Shown here piece by piece: positions 57,501 through 64,000 of a stretch of DNA of 64,000 bases. Each line of letters starts with the position of its first letter. Position 1 is the first letter of the stretch. Source of the DNA: CAZCTC01 sp964501335 (lineage in GTDB: Bacteria > Chloroflexota > Anaerolineae > B4-G1 > SLSP01); assembly GCA_964501335.1 (NCBI GenBank), contig CAZCTC010000041.1, positions 5,619-69,618 of the forward strand, given 5' to 3'. The notes beneath the pieces were generated by a model, which was not told the origin of the DNA, ran no database searches, and worked only from the letters and a program-made list of their open reading frames with translations. The position numbers and the translations under genes were made by a program.

Positions 57501-60231
57501 GCAGATTGCTTCCCCGACTCCGTTGAGCAATCTGGCCGTTAGTGTTGCCGCACCGGAGCGGACGGTTTTCGGAATGCCGCTGCATTATACTTTTTTCATT
57601 ACCAATCTGGGCCGTGCTGCGGCGCTTTCTACGTGGTTGCAGATAACGGCGCCGGAAGGAATTTCGCTGACGGCTTCAACGGCCTTTCCTTTTGATGGCT
57701 CGCTCTTTGATTTAGGGCCAATCAATGCCGGTTCTGCCGTTCGAGTGGATGTTACGGGGATATTTACCCGGAATTTCATTCCGGGAGATCGGTTGAGGTT
57801 GGCGGCTTCGGTAAGTTCGGACTTTTCTGAGGCCTATTATGCTGATAATGTCGCTTCTGGAAGCACTCTGGTGCGGGCTCCGGATCGGGTGGATTTGCGG
57901 TTGGCTTTCAGTCCGCCGCCCTCGCTGACTTACGGGCGTGCGGTTGTTTTGCAGGGCTGGATCGATAACGGGGGAGAACTGGATGCGCTGACTTCCACGT
58001 TGAACATTTCATTGCCGATGGGACTGACCGCGACGATTTCAGGGGGAGTTGCCAGTGGTCCGGTGGCGATAAATCGAATTATGGCACCGCTTCCGGCCGG
58101 GAGCCCGCCGCTGCCCTTTACGGTGGTGGTGACGGCGGTAGCGACTCCACCGCCGACGGGTTGGGCCATGCCGGCTCAACTGATACCGATGATTCCTGAG
58201 GAGAATTCCCTTAACAATCAGGCGGTAGTGACGATTTCTCCTGAAGTCGAGAATGTTCAGACGTTGATTCTGGTGGCACCGGAGCGGATGGTAAGCCGGT
58301 ATGGAGTGACGCCTTTGTTGTCTGAGCTGTCACGCCTGGCGGCGCATTCGCGTGTTCGGGGCCGGATTCTGGATGTTATGAACGAGCCTCGGGTTAGAGC
58401 CGCTTATCGGGATTGGGATGCCGCACCGAACGATCCTTTGCGGGCCAATGCCGTGGCGGCCGCCATTAAAACTTTGATCGATTATGAAGCTGTGAGTTTG
58501 CCGCAATTGCGCTATCTGGTGATCGTAGGAAATGATTATCAACTGCCTTTCTATCGTGTTGTCGATCGCAACTTGACTACCTGGCGGGAACGTTCTTATG
58601 CCTTTTCGCTGCCGGGGGGATCGGTCCGCGCCAGTCTGGCCGATAATTTTTTCTTTACCGACGATTTCTATGCCGATCAAATCCCTACCATTCCGACTTC
58701 TTCTTTCTGGTATGATCATCATCCGCTTTATCTGCCGGATTTTGCCGTCGGGCGATTGATCGAAACGCCGACCGAAATCAGCGCGACTATTCAGACTTTC
58801 CTTTCCGGAAATAATTCACTGGTCATGAATACGGCTTTGAACGGGTATTTGCCGGGGTTGACGGAGGATTCCGGTATCTGGCAGTGTTCGGCCTGGCAGG
58901 CTGAGGGAATCTCGCCGCAATGTACGGGCAATGCGGCTGAATTTCGGGCCGCTTTTAGGGGACGTTCTGCGGGTTGGGTTGGGGCGGCCTTTCACAGCAA
59001 TCATCGTTCGCTGGGGCCGCTGGATGTCGAAGGCGATCTGGCCGCCAGTACCAGCCTGAGTCAGATGTTGATTGCAACGATCGGCTGTCATGCCGGGTTG
59101 AATGTGCCGGACGGGGGGGAAGCTGAGCCGGATGTGGCGCAGCGGGTGGCGGCGCGAGGTGGAATTTTGATTGCCCCGACTGCTTATGCTTATGCCGGGC
59201 GGGACGATCTGGGAGAAGGGATCAGTTATTCGGAGGCACTGATGCAGCAATTGACTCAACAGTTGCTGGTCTCTACAACTCAGGAGATCGGTCCGGCGCT
59301 GGCCCGCGCTAAACACGCTTACTATGTTTCTCATGGATGGTTTGACTATACAGATGAGAAGGTGCTGTTGGCGATGACGCTGTACGGGTTGCCGATGGTG
59401 CAGGTGCAGACACCGGCGGCGTTGGTCCGGCAGGCGGCGGCGTCTCCTTCATGGGCAACGCGGGAGTCTACGTCTTTGCCTGTTTTGACGCTGGTGACTT
59501 ACACATTGAGCCGTCCGAAATTCAATCAACAGACAACCCAACTGGGGCGTTATTACGATTGGGATGGGGAACTGTTGATGCAACAGGGGCGTCCGCTTCA
59601 GCCGGCGCGGGGAATGGAGATCCCGACGGTATTGGAAGACGGCCGGACGGTGCGGGGGGTGACCTTGCATTCGACGGCTTTTGAAGAGAAGCGTGGGTTC
59701 AATCCGGTGATTTTCCAATCATGGGCGGTCGGGGAGCCGGGTGAGGCGGCGGCGACCGAATTGCTGGATCCCCTGGCGGAATGGGATCGCATGCATCCTT
59801 ATGCGCTGGGGTTGTTTGAGGGACGGGACGGCCGTCTGGCCCATCTCAGCTTTGTGGTCGGGGCCTATCAGGCCCGCACGCAGACAGAGCGAACCTTTCA
59901 GGATGTCCAGGTGGTGGTCTATTACAGCGATCAGGCCGATACGGTGCCGCCGACGATTGTCTCGGTTTTTCTGAAACGGGGCTTGATCGGGGCTGTTCTG
60001 GCGGATGATCAGGAGATTGTTTCCGGGGAGGCGGTTTGTGAGACGCCGGATCGGCGGTGGCAGCCTTATCCGCTGCTGGAGAGCGGTGAAGGGCGATGGC
60101 AGACGGAATTGCCTTTGACGGTAAGCCGTTGTTATCTTCAGATCGTTGATGGTGGGGGAAATGTGACTACCGGAGCGTGGTTGAGCACGATGAACTATCG
60201 GATCTATCTGCCGATCGTTTACAGGCAATGA
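54502..60231 (+). CDS. Secreted propeller protein with C25/caspase-like protease domain
   Basis: The start is ATG 54502 (GCGAGG upstream), giving 1909 residues. Signal peptide about 7-35. Ig-like beta domains run to about 380, including a duplicated PQTGGGHGM unit. A beta-propeller with regulator-propeller WFGT-x-NGV-RY repeats spans about 386-1002. CARDB/DUF11-like domains occupy 1003-1245. A C25 (gingipain)-like, clan CD domain lies at about 1250-1636: H1498/H1501 in FHSNHRS and C1529 in ATIGCHAGLN fit a His-Cys dyad. The C-terminal domain ends IYLPIVYRQ. It is probably an exported, surface-exposed protease or receptor. Confidence 0.85.
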   Translation: MTNVKRWSRLLIACGIALGMLSFFSFRLAAQSIPFLQSASPEDPIGDPCGAGELLFPDAICLHGSVAFVGADGNPVYLNGVVLTATLGDRQVTGTTFVHPQWLTPTFGLDIRTLAPGFLQPITLTVRIRDLLIERQVLINPDFATRNQEFNLWVSPGGGGVLASPPLWGYVTDFAAGGPVTQALVTVERGAVVLTATTAFTATDPQPIYYFTAEQLALLQAGIFDPITLTAQYGGDVDRRVAVLNRNSVQVNFATGWRCDSFNPLPQTGGGHGMPQTGGGHGMPNIGCFWGYAVVDGQPQPGVMVQLEISGTTYVGKTELYPGETQPRYGIVVWDALNLDGASLTLTAIYSGVVVTRPTTVALDPALSQRSDMAIGLASHSLASFGGAEPVQTVLVEGNDLWFGTENGLVRRRLTDGNVTRFWAPNGPAGTAIYAVARDAQGALWVETERGLSRYASNETVAWTNFFTDSVTFSLTMHALAVAPDDSIWVGARGWLAHYYFTGSARTWETITLGSELWNADVRALAAAPDGSLWIGLGNPGGLVHYRPGMLSPWEVFTSVHGLLPGPVQALALDSAGTVWAGSAVGVSRYDPALRSWQTLTTFLGLPSANVQDLTVTLEGVLWLVTPEGAVRYDHRNGYPSWQIFTPDHGLAGGNLTALSVVSDTEVWFATAAGVSRYRSTELPVWETFGATRGELGAVKVMVPQVNGSIWFGTANGVSLYQPENQPQRVITPTWLGLFDNQVTALAAENDGSLWVGTANGVLHYWYGTEPAWQLFNQSSGGLRSDDIRSILVADDGAVWFGGAGGVSRYQPAQEPAWSNYDFVTHSPDNFVNVMVRGPEGSLWFGMNDGVMRYAPGELLPWRFFTLPVSSGEIITPVSVQSLATASDGSIWLGSAPCGLYHYFPGDLMIREKIQCPAICATTAFSVVKSLVTEPGGAVLVGIGSTASGATEGCLFRYHAEGDATWELLTGAGEIAPYSGGGVARSADGSLWFSTEGGVQQIASPTPLSNLAVSVAAPERTVFGMPLHYTFFITNLGRAAALSTWLQITAPEGISLTASTAFPFDGSLFDLGPINAGSAVRVDVTGIFTRNFIPGDRLRLAASVSSDFSEAYYADNVASGSTLVRAPDRVDLRLAFSPPPSLTYGRAVVLQGWIDNGGELDALTSTLNISLPMGLTATISGGVASGPVAINRIMAPLPAGSPPLPFTVVVTAVATPPPTGWAMPAQLIPMIPEENSLNNQAVVTISPEVENVQTLILVAPERMVSRYGVTPLLSELSRLAAHSRVRGRILDVMNEPRVRAAYRDWDAAPNDPLRANAVAAAIKTLIDYEAVSLPQLRYLVIVGNDYQLPFYRVVDRNLTTWRERSYAFSLPGGSVRASLADNFFFTDDFYADQIPTIPTSSFWYDHHPLYLPDFAVGRLIETPTEISATIQTFLSGNNSLVMNTALNGYLPGLTEDSGIWQCSAWQAEGISPQCTGNAAEFRAAFRGRSAGWVGAAFHSNHRSLGPLDVEGDLAASTSLSQMLIATIGCHAGLNVPDGGEAEPDVAQRVAARGGILIAPTAYAYAGRDDLGEGISYSEALMQQLTQQLLVSTTQEIGPALARAKHAYYVSHGWFDYTDEKVLLAMTLYGLPMVQVQTPAALVRQAAASPSWATRESTSLPVLTLVTYTLSRPKFNQQTTQLGRYYDWDGELLMQQGRPLQPARGMEIPTVLEDGRTVRGVTLHSTAFEEKRGFNPVIFQSWAVGEPGEAAATELLDPLAEWDRMHPYALGLFEGRDGRLAHLSFVVGAYQARTQTERTFQDVQVVVYYSDQADTVPPTIVSVFLKRGLIGAVLADDQEIVSGEAVCETPDRRWQPYPLLESGEGRWQTELPLTVSRCYLQIVDGGGNVTTGAWLSTMNYRIYLPIVYRQ
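55297..55350 (+). repeat. 27-bp tandem duplication inside the propeller protein
   Basis: Two copies of a 27-bp unit encoding PQTGGGHGM. Both copies have silent differences (CCGCAG/CCTCAG), so it is not a fresh duplication. Confidence 0.8.
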
Positions 60232-60250
60232 GACAGGTCCGTCGTGTTTT

Positions 60251-60350
60251 AACCGGAACGATTTTATAAGGCCGGTTTTGGGCGCTCACGCAGGGGGGCC
60301 CCTACGGGGGGTGTTTTCCGGGTAGGGGCGGCCACATCGGGCCGCCCTTA
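60251..60350. repeat. Intergenic hairpins after the propeller protein
   Basis: AACCGG/CCGGTT with TT (60251-60279) may be the terminator. GGGCGGCC/GGCCGCCC (60328-60349) lies in a GTAGGGGCGGCCACATCGGG-type motif that is common in repetitive intergenic DNA. Neither codes for a protein. Confidence 0.5.
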
Positions 60351-60379
60351 ATCCTTTAAATTTTACGGCACAGGCGCCG

Positions 60380-60795
60380 GGTACGCAGAGAAAAAGCCAT
60401 GTTTTTGTGCGCATTAGAATGCGTACGAAAACATAAACAAAAAAACTATCTCCCTCTATCCAGCGCGTCGCGTCTTACGGGAAAGTAGACAGTAGAAAGT
60501 AGAAAGTAGACAGCCCGTGTCGCCGGGACGGTTCTGGAAAAAGCCATATTTTTATGTGCATTCTGATGCGCACGAAAACATAAACAAAAAACTATCTCCC
60601 TCCATCCGGCGTGTCGCGTCTTACGGGAAAGTAGACAGTAGAAAGTAGACAGCCCGTGTCGCCGGGATGGTTCTGGAAAAAGCCATGTTTTCGTGCGCAT
60701 CAGAATGCGCACGAAAACATAAACAAAAAAACTCTCTCCTCCTATCCAGCGCGTCGCATCTCTCGGTGAAATTGTCATTTGCGGGATGCAAGAAA
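60380..60795 (-). repeat. Tandem array of three flip-flop hairpin repeat copies (M1-M3)
   Basis: Three copies inverted relative to the CHAT gene. The right-hand two are in exact register, 139 bp apart by the landmark CAGCCCGTGT (60511 and 60650). Each has a hairpin with a GCAT core (loops TAGA, TCTG, CAGA on the plus strand) and ACAAAAAAACT plus a CCAGCGCGTCGC-type left module. Copies are separated by GTAGACAGTAGAAAGTAGA. They fill most of the 649-bp gap. Confidence 0.8.
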
Positions 60796-60880
60796 GCCCG
60801 GGCCGTGCGGGTGAATTGATTTAAGTTGTCTGGATAGCCATCCCGATTTTTTAGCTGTTAGATGCAGGAGTATAAACGAC

Positions 60881-63733
60881 ATGATGGATGCCGATTGGAT
60901 TGCTCAACTGGAGTCCTGGCCGGAAGGCAACCCTTTGCCGGCGTGGATTCCGGCTGTGGATGAGTTGGAAGCGCTGCGGCTCCGGGCTCAACAACTGGGC
61001 GATCAGGGCGACATGGAAGGCGCCTTGCGTTTGCTGGAGCGGGGTGCGATCCTGGCCGCCTCCGGCCCCGATCTGGCTGCGCCGGGCGTCATCTGGCGCG
61101 GCCGGGCCAATGTCTTGCAGCGCCATGAACGGTATACTGAAAGTCTGGCCGCTTCCGATGCGGCGGTAGAGATCTATCAGCGATGTGGATCTGAGTTCGA
61201 TATGGCGCGGGCGCGGACCGTGCAGATCTATGTGTTGGGGGCGTTGGAGCGGTTTGACGAGGCCATTGCGCTGGCGGCCTGGGTCCGAGAGCGTTTTGCG
61301 GTCGTCGATTCGGATCTGGCGCGGTTGGGACTGGCGAGCGTGGCGGCCAATTTGGGGCAGATCTATGTCGATGCCTGGCAACTGGAAGCGGCGATGGCGG
61401 AGTTGGAGAAGGCCTATCACCTTTATCAGGAATTGGGGATGGCTTCCCGGGCGGCCTGGACTTTGCAGGATATGGGATTGACGGCGGCGCGGATGGACCG
61501 GCTGGAACTGGCGGAGGATTATTATCGCCGGGCCTATGCTGCATTGACCGCGTCGGGAGATGTGTTTCGATTTAAGATCCGTTTCAATCAGGCGGAGGTG
61601 GCGTTGCGGCGCGGGGCCTATGAAGCGGCTTTGAATTATTTACAGCAGGCCCGGGAGGAGTTGCAGTCGTTGCCGGAAGCGGCCGAGAATGAAGCCTTTG
61701 TCGATCGTTTTGAGGCGCAGACGCGGCAGGCCCTGGGGCAGCCGAATGAAGCCGGGCGGTTGTTGCGGCAGGCGCTGGCTATCTTTCAGGGTTTTAACCG
61801 GCGGTTGGAGACGGCCCGAACTTTGCGGGAATTGGGAGCTTTGCCGGCCCGTACGGAGTCGGCGGTGGCTCAATCGCTGGCTTATCTGGAAGCGGCGCTG
61901 GGAATTTTGCAGACTCTGGAGATGCCGTTGCTGACGGCCGGGGTGCAACTGGAAGCAGCTGCGTTGCTGTTGGGATTGAAACGGACCGGCGAGGCGGCTG
62001 ATCTGGCTGAGGCGGCGCAGCGGATTTTTTCTGCGGCGGGGCTGCGGTTGCGGGCGGCGCAGGCCGATTTGCTGCTGGCTCACAGCCGGCAACGGCGGCA
62101 GCCGGAGGTGGCGGCATTTCGGTATCGCCAGGCTTTGATGGAAGCCGGTGAGGAAGTGCCCATGCTGACGGCGGAATGCTGGCGAGGGTTAGGGCGACTT
62201 TCGGCCCAGACGGGGGAGATGGCGGCGGCTGAAGCGGCTTATGAGCGGGCCTTTGGGGCTTTGGAGCAGGTGCGCGGGGCTCTGCGCGGGCAATATCATC
62301 AGGCCGGCTTTTTTGAGGGGCAACAGGCGTTGATTGAGGAGATTTTCGCGTTATTGACGGCGCAGCCGGGGCGAGAATATGCCTTGCTGGGCTGGCTGGA
62401 GCGTTTTAAGGGGCGGGTGTTGGCCGATCTGCTGGCCCATCAATTGCCGGATCTGGGCAGTTCAGCGCAACTGGCCGACCTGGTGGCGGAGCGGACGGCG
62501 TTGCGCCGGCTGTTAGATCAGCGTTGGAGCGCTTTGCTGGGAGGAGAGCGGAATTTGCAGACGGAAATTCCTCAACGGGGCCCGGCCTGGTCGGCTTATG
62601 AGAGCTATCAGACGCAGGAACTGGCGGCGGTGCGCGGCCGGTTGATGCAGATTGAAGAGGCGATCCAGCGACAGCGGGATGGGGCGGAATGCTGGCGTGA
62701 AGGGCTGACCTTCGATCCGGCCACGGTGCATGAAGGGTTGGATGCGGAGACTTTGCTGGTGAGTTATTATCCGGCCGATGGAAAACTATGGGCGCTGACG
62801 GCGACGCAGACGCCCGGTGATCTGGAGGTGCAGCCGTTGGCGACCACGCTTGCGGAGATCGAAGAGCGTTTATTGCAGATAAGTCGGTGGTTGCTGCCGC
62901 CTTTGCGGCAGGAAGCCGTTTTGCGGCAGCGATTGGCGGCGCTTTGGGAGATTTTGCTGGCGCCGCTGGCGGAGCGGCTGGAGCAGCGCTCGCGACTGTT
63001 GATTTTGCCCTATCGGACCCTGGCGCAGGTTCCTTTTGCGGCGCTTTATGATGGGCAGACGGGGCGTTATTTGATCGAACGGTGGCAGGTGCAACTGGCT
63101 CCGGGGTTGACGGTTCGGCAGCTTTGTCGGGCCTTGCCGGCCGCCGTAAAACCGCCGTTGCTGGTGGGGTGGTCGGGGGGAGCTGATCAGCCGGGGTATC
63201 TGCCGGCTGTGGCGCAGGAGATTGCGGCGTTGCAGGCGGCTTTTCCTGCGGCGGCAGTTTTGTTGGGGGAGGCGGCTTCACCGGAAGCGGTGCTGGCGCA
63301 GGCCGGTGGGCGTCGGACAGTCCATCTGGCGAGCCATGCGGTCTATGATAATCAGGCGCCGCTGGAATCGGGAATTCAGTTGGCGGGCGGCCAATGGTTG
63401 CGGGCGCAGGATCTCTATTTGCACTATGGGGTTTTGCAGGGGGCGTTGGTGGTGTTGAGCGCGTGCAGTGCGGCGCGGGGGCGGGCGCTGGGTGGGGATC
63501 TGCTCGGTCTGACGGGGGCGCTGTTGTATGCCGGGGCCCGGGGGGTGATTTCGGGCCTGTGGCGGGTGGATGATGCGGCGACGTCGGCTTTGATGCAGCA
63601 GTTTTACGCGGCGTTAAAAGCGGGAGCGGAGCCGGCGGCGGCGTTGCAGCAGGCGCAGCGGGCCTTTTTGACCGAGGGGCCCTATCGGCATCCCTATTAT
63701 TGGGCGGCTTTCGGGTTGACGGGAGAGGGATAA
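60881..63733 (+). CDS. TPR-CHAT protease (caspase-like)
   Basis: A 950-residue cytoplasmic protein; GGAG lies 11 bp before the ATG at 60881. Residues about 30-430 are tetratricopeptide-like helical repeats (for example YERAFGALEQV, AWTLQDMGLTAARMDRLELAEDYYRRAY). A linker and helical middle run to about 640. The C-terminal CHAT domain is about 690-950: ILPYRTLAQVPFAALYDG, VHLASHAVYDNQAPLESGIQL with His819, VVLSACSAARGRALGGDLLGL with Cys862, and VISGLWRVDDAAT. CHAT proteases are activated by partner binding through the TPRs. It is the last gene of the sigma/anti-sigma/C25 module. A repeat follows its stop by 2 bp. Confidence 0.9.
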   Translation: MMDADWIAQLESWPEGNPLPAWIPAVDELEALRLRAQQLGDQGDMEGALRLLERGAILAASGPDLAAPGVIWRGRANVLQRHERYTESLAASDAAVEIYQRCGSEFDMARARTVQIYVLGALERFDEAIALAAWVRERFAVVDSDLARLGLASVAANLGQIYVDAWQLEAAMAELEKAYHLYQELGMASRAAWTLQDMGLTAARMDRLELAEDYYRRAYAALTASGDVFRFKIRFNQAEVALRRGAYEAALNYLQQAREELQSLPEAAENEAFVDRFEAQTRQALGQPNEAGRLLRQALAIFQGFNRRLETARTLRELGALPARTESAVAQSLAYLEAALGILQTLEMPLLTAGVQLEAAALLLGLKRTGEAADLAEAAQRIFSAAGLRLRAAQADLLLAHSRQRRQPEVAAFRYRQALMEAGEEVPMLTAECWRGLGRLSAQTGEMAAAEAAYERAFGALEQVRGALRGQYHQAGFFEGQQALIEEIFALLTAQPGREYALLGWLERFKGRVLADLLAHQLPDLGSSAQLADLVAERTALRRLLDQRWSALLGGERNLQTEIPQRGPAWSAYESYQTQELAAVRGRLMQIEEAIQRQRDGAECWREGLTFDPATVHEGLDAETLLVSYYPADGKLWALTATQTPGDLEVQPLATTLAEIEERLLQISRWLLPPLRQEAVLRQRLAALWEILLAPLAERLEQRSRLLILPYRTLAQVPFAALYDGQTGRYLIERWQVQLAPGLTVRQLCRALPAAVKPPLLVGWSGGADQPGYLPAVAQEIAALQAAFPAAAVLLGEAASPEAVLAQAGGRRTVHLASHAVYDNQAPLESGIQLAGGQWLRAQDLYLHYGVLQGALVVLSACSAARGRALGGDLLGLTGALLYAGARGVISGLWRVDDAATSALMQQFYAALKAGAEPAAALQQAQRAFLTEGPYRHPYYWAAFGLTGEG

Positions 63734-63734
63734 A

Positions 63735-63811
63735 GAGAGTTATTTTTATTCATATTTTCGGCGGCTTCAGAAAGCCGCCGAAAATATGGGCTTTTTTCCA
63801 GATTAACGGTA
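63735..63811 (+). repeat. Flip-flop hairpin repeat, copy N (right half, flipped loop)
   Basis: GAGAGTTATTTTTATT, hairpin 63751-63788 (arm CATATTTTCGGCGGC, loop CAGA), GGGCTTTTTTCCAGATTAACGG. It starts immediately after the CHAT stop codon and may act as its terminator (T-run after the stem). Confidence 0.85.
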
Positions 63812-63912
63812 CCTGTCGAGATTTTTTTGTATTGCCGGTGGAGCTAATCGCTCCGCCGGCGATATTTTTTGTTATGCTGACGAAGCTTTTCTTTACGTAG
63901 AAGTCGCTTGTA

Positions 63913-64000
63913 GCTTCGCGGGAGTAACTTTTTGTTACTTCGGAAAGACTCCGTGTTTCTTTTGAGTAACTTTTTGCTTCGTGGGAGTAACTTTTTGTTA
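63913..64000. repeat. 21-bp tandem repeat array running off the window
   Basis: Four 21-bp units (GCTTCGCGGGAGTAACTTTTT and variants) plus the start of a fifth. GAGTAACTTTTTG recurs at 63922, 63964 and 63985. The minus strand has no stop through the array and reads KKLLPRS-like heptads, then a basic stretch ending at a stop at 63844. Whether this is a partial minus-strand gene (at least 52 codons) is undecided. Confidence 0.6.

Noticed and set aside
60380..60795. Possible CRISPR-like array
   Set aside because: Units are about 139 bp with internal hairpins and similar spacers; no short identical repeats with unique spacers and no cas genes.
62406..63281. Pro/Ala-rich 291-residue minus-strand frame inside the CHAT gene
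   Set aside because: Low-complexity antisense shadow of a GC-rich coding region.

Overview
The window looks like a chromosomal segment of a member of the Chloroflexota (Anaerolineae- or Caldilineae-like). This is an inference from gene content and style: a PyrD/PyrK-like pair, a histidine kinase with eight GAF domains, ScpA, a four-domain ribosomal protein S1, CHAT and C25-like surface proteins, and secreted proteins ending in a YLPIV-type tail. I see no rRNA, intact tRNA, CRISPR array, phage module or transposase.

Positions 1-10110 are mostly minus-strand metabolism: a biotin-dependent carboxyltransferase module (carrier, OadG-like subunit, carboxyltransferase), a divergent dihydroorotate-dehydrogenase-like pair, dihydrolipoyl dehydrogenase, cytidylate kinase with a pseudouridine synthase, and an SDR protein behind a receiver-histidine kinase. 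Positions 10524-31085 hold the 1898-residue sensor kinase, a FlK-like thioesterase, a membrane glycosyltransferase, an M50-like protease, ScpA and VanZ, a secreted trypsin-like protease, a 2-oxoacid:ferredoxin oxidoreductase beta-gamma fusion coupled to a methylmalonyl-CoA mutase catalytic chain, oligoendopeptidase F, a methyltransferase and a lipoprotein.

Positions 31122-49253 are mainly plus strand: rpsA; a lysine 2,3-aminomutase with two ATP-grasp ligases and a GNAT; a tandem solute-binding lipoprotein; a YggS-like PLP protein; an M24 peptidase; TsaD; a MerR/GyrI-like regulator with its own 19-bp-spacer promoter; a YcaQ/AlkZ-like glycosylase; a Pyr4-like membrane protein; two paralogous small acidic proteins, one with a 12-cysteine tail; a phosphotransferase; and an esterase.

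Positions 49333-63733 are the most distinctive region. An envelope protein with eight FN3 domains, cohesin, dockerin and cohesin is divergent from a sigma-70-type factor, a zinc-finger anti-sigma-like protein, a 1909-residue propeller plus C25/caspase-fold-like protein, and a TPR-CHAT protein. This reads as a dedicated sigma-controlled module pairing two different caspase-like (clan CD) proteins, one exported and one cytoplasmic.

A dispersed intergenic repeat of about 145 bp runs through the whole window in about 16 full or partial copies. Its central hairpin changes sequence but keeps pairing, and it occurs in both orientations relative to conserved flanks (loop TCTG or CAGA). Shorter hairpins, a separate composite repeat placed just before start codons, and a 21-bp tandem array at the right edge add to the repeat content.
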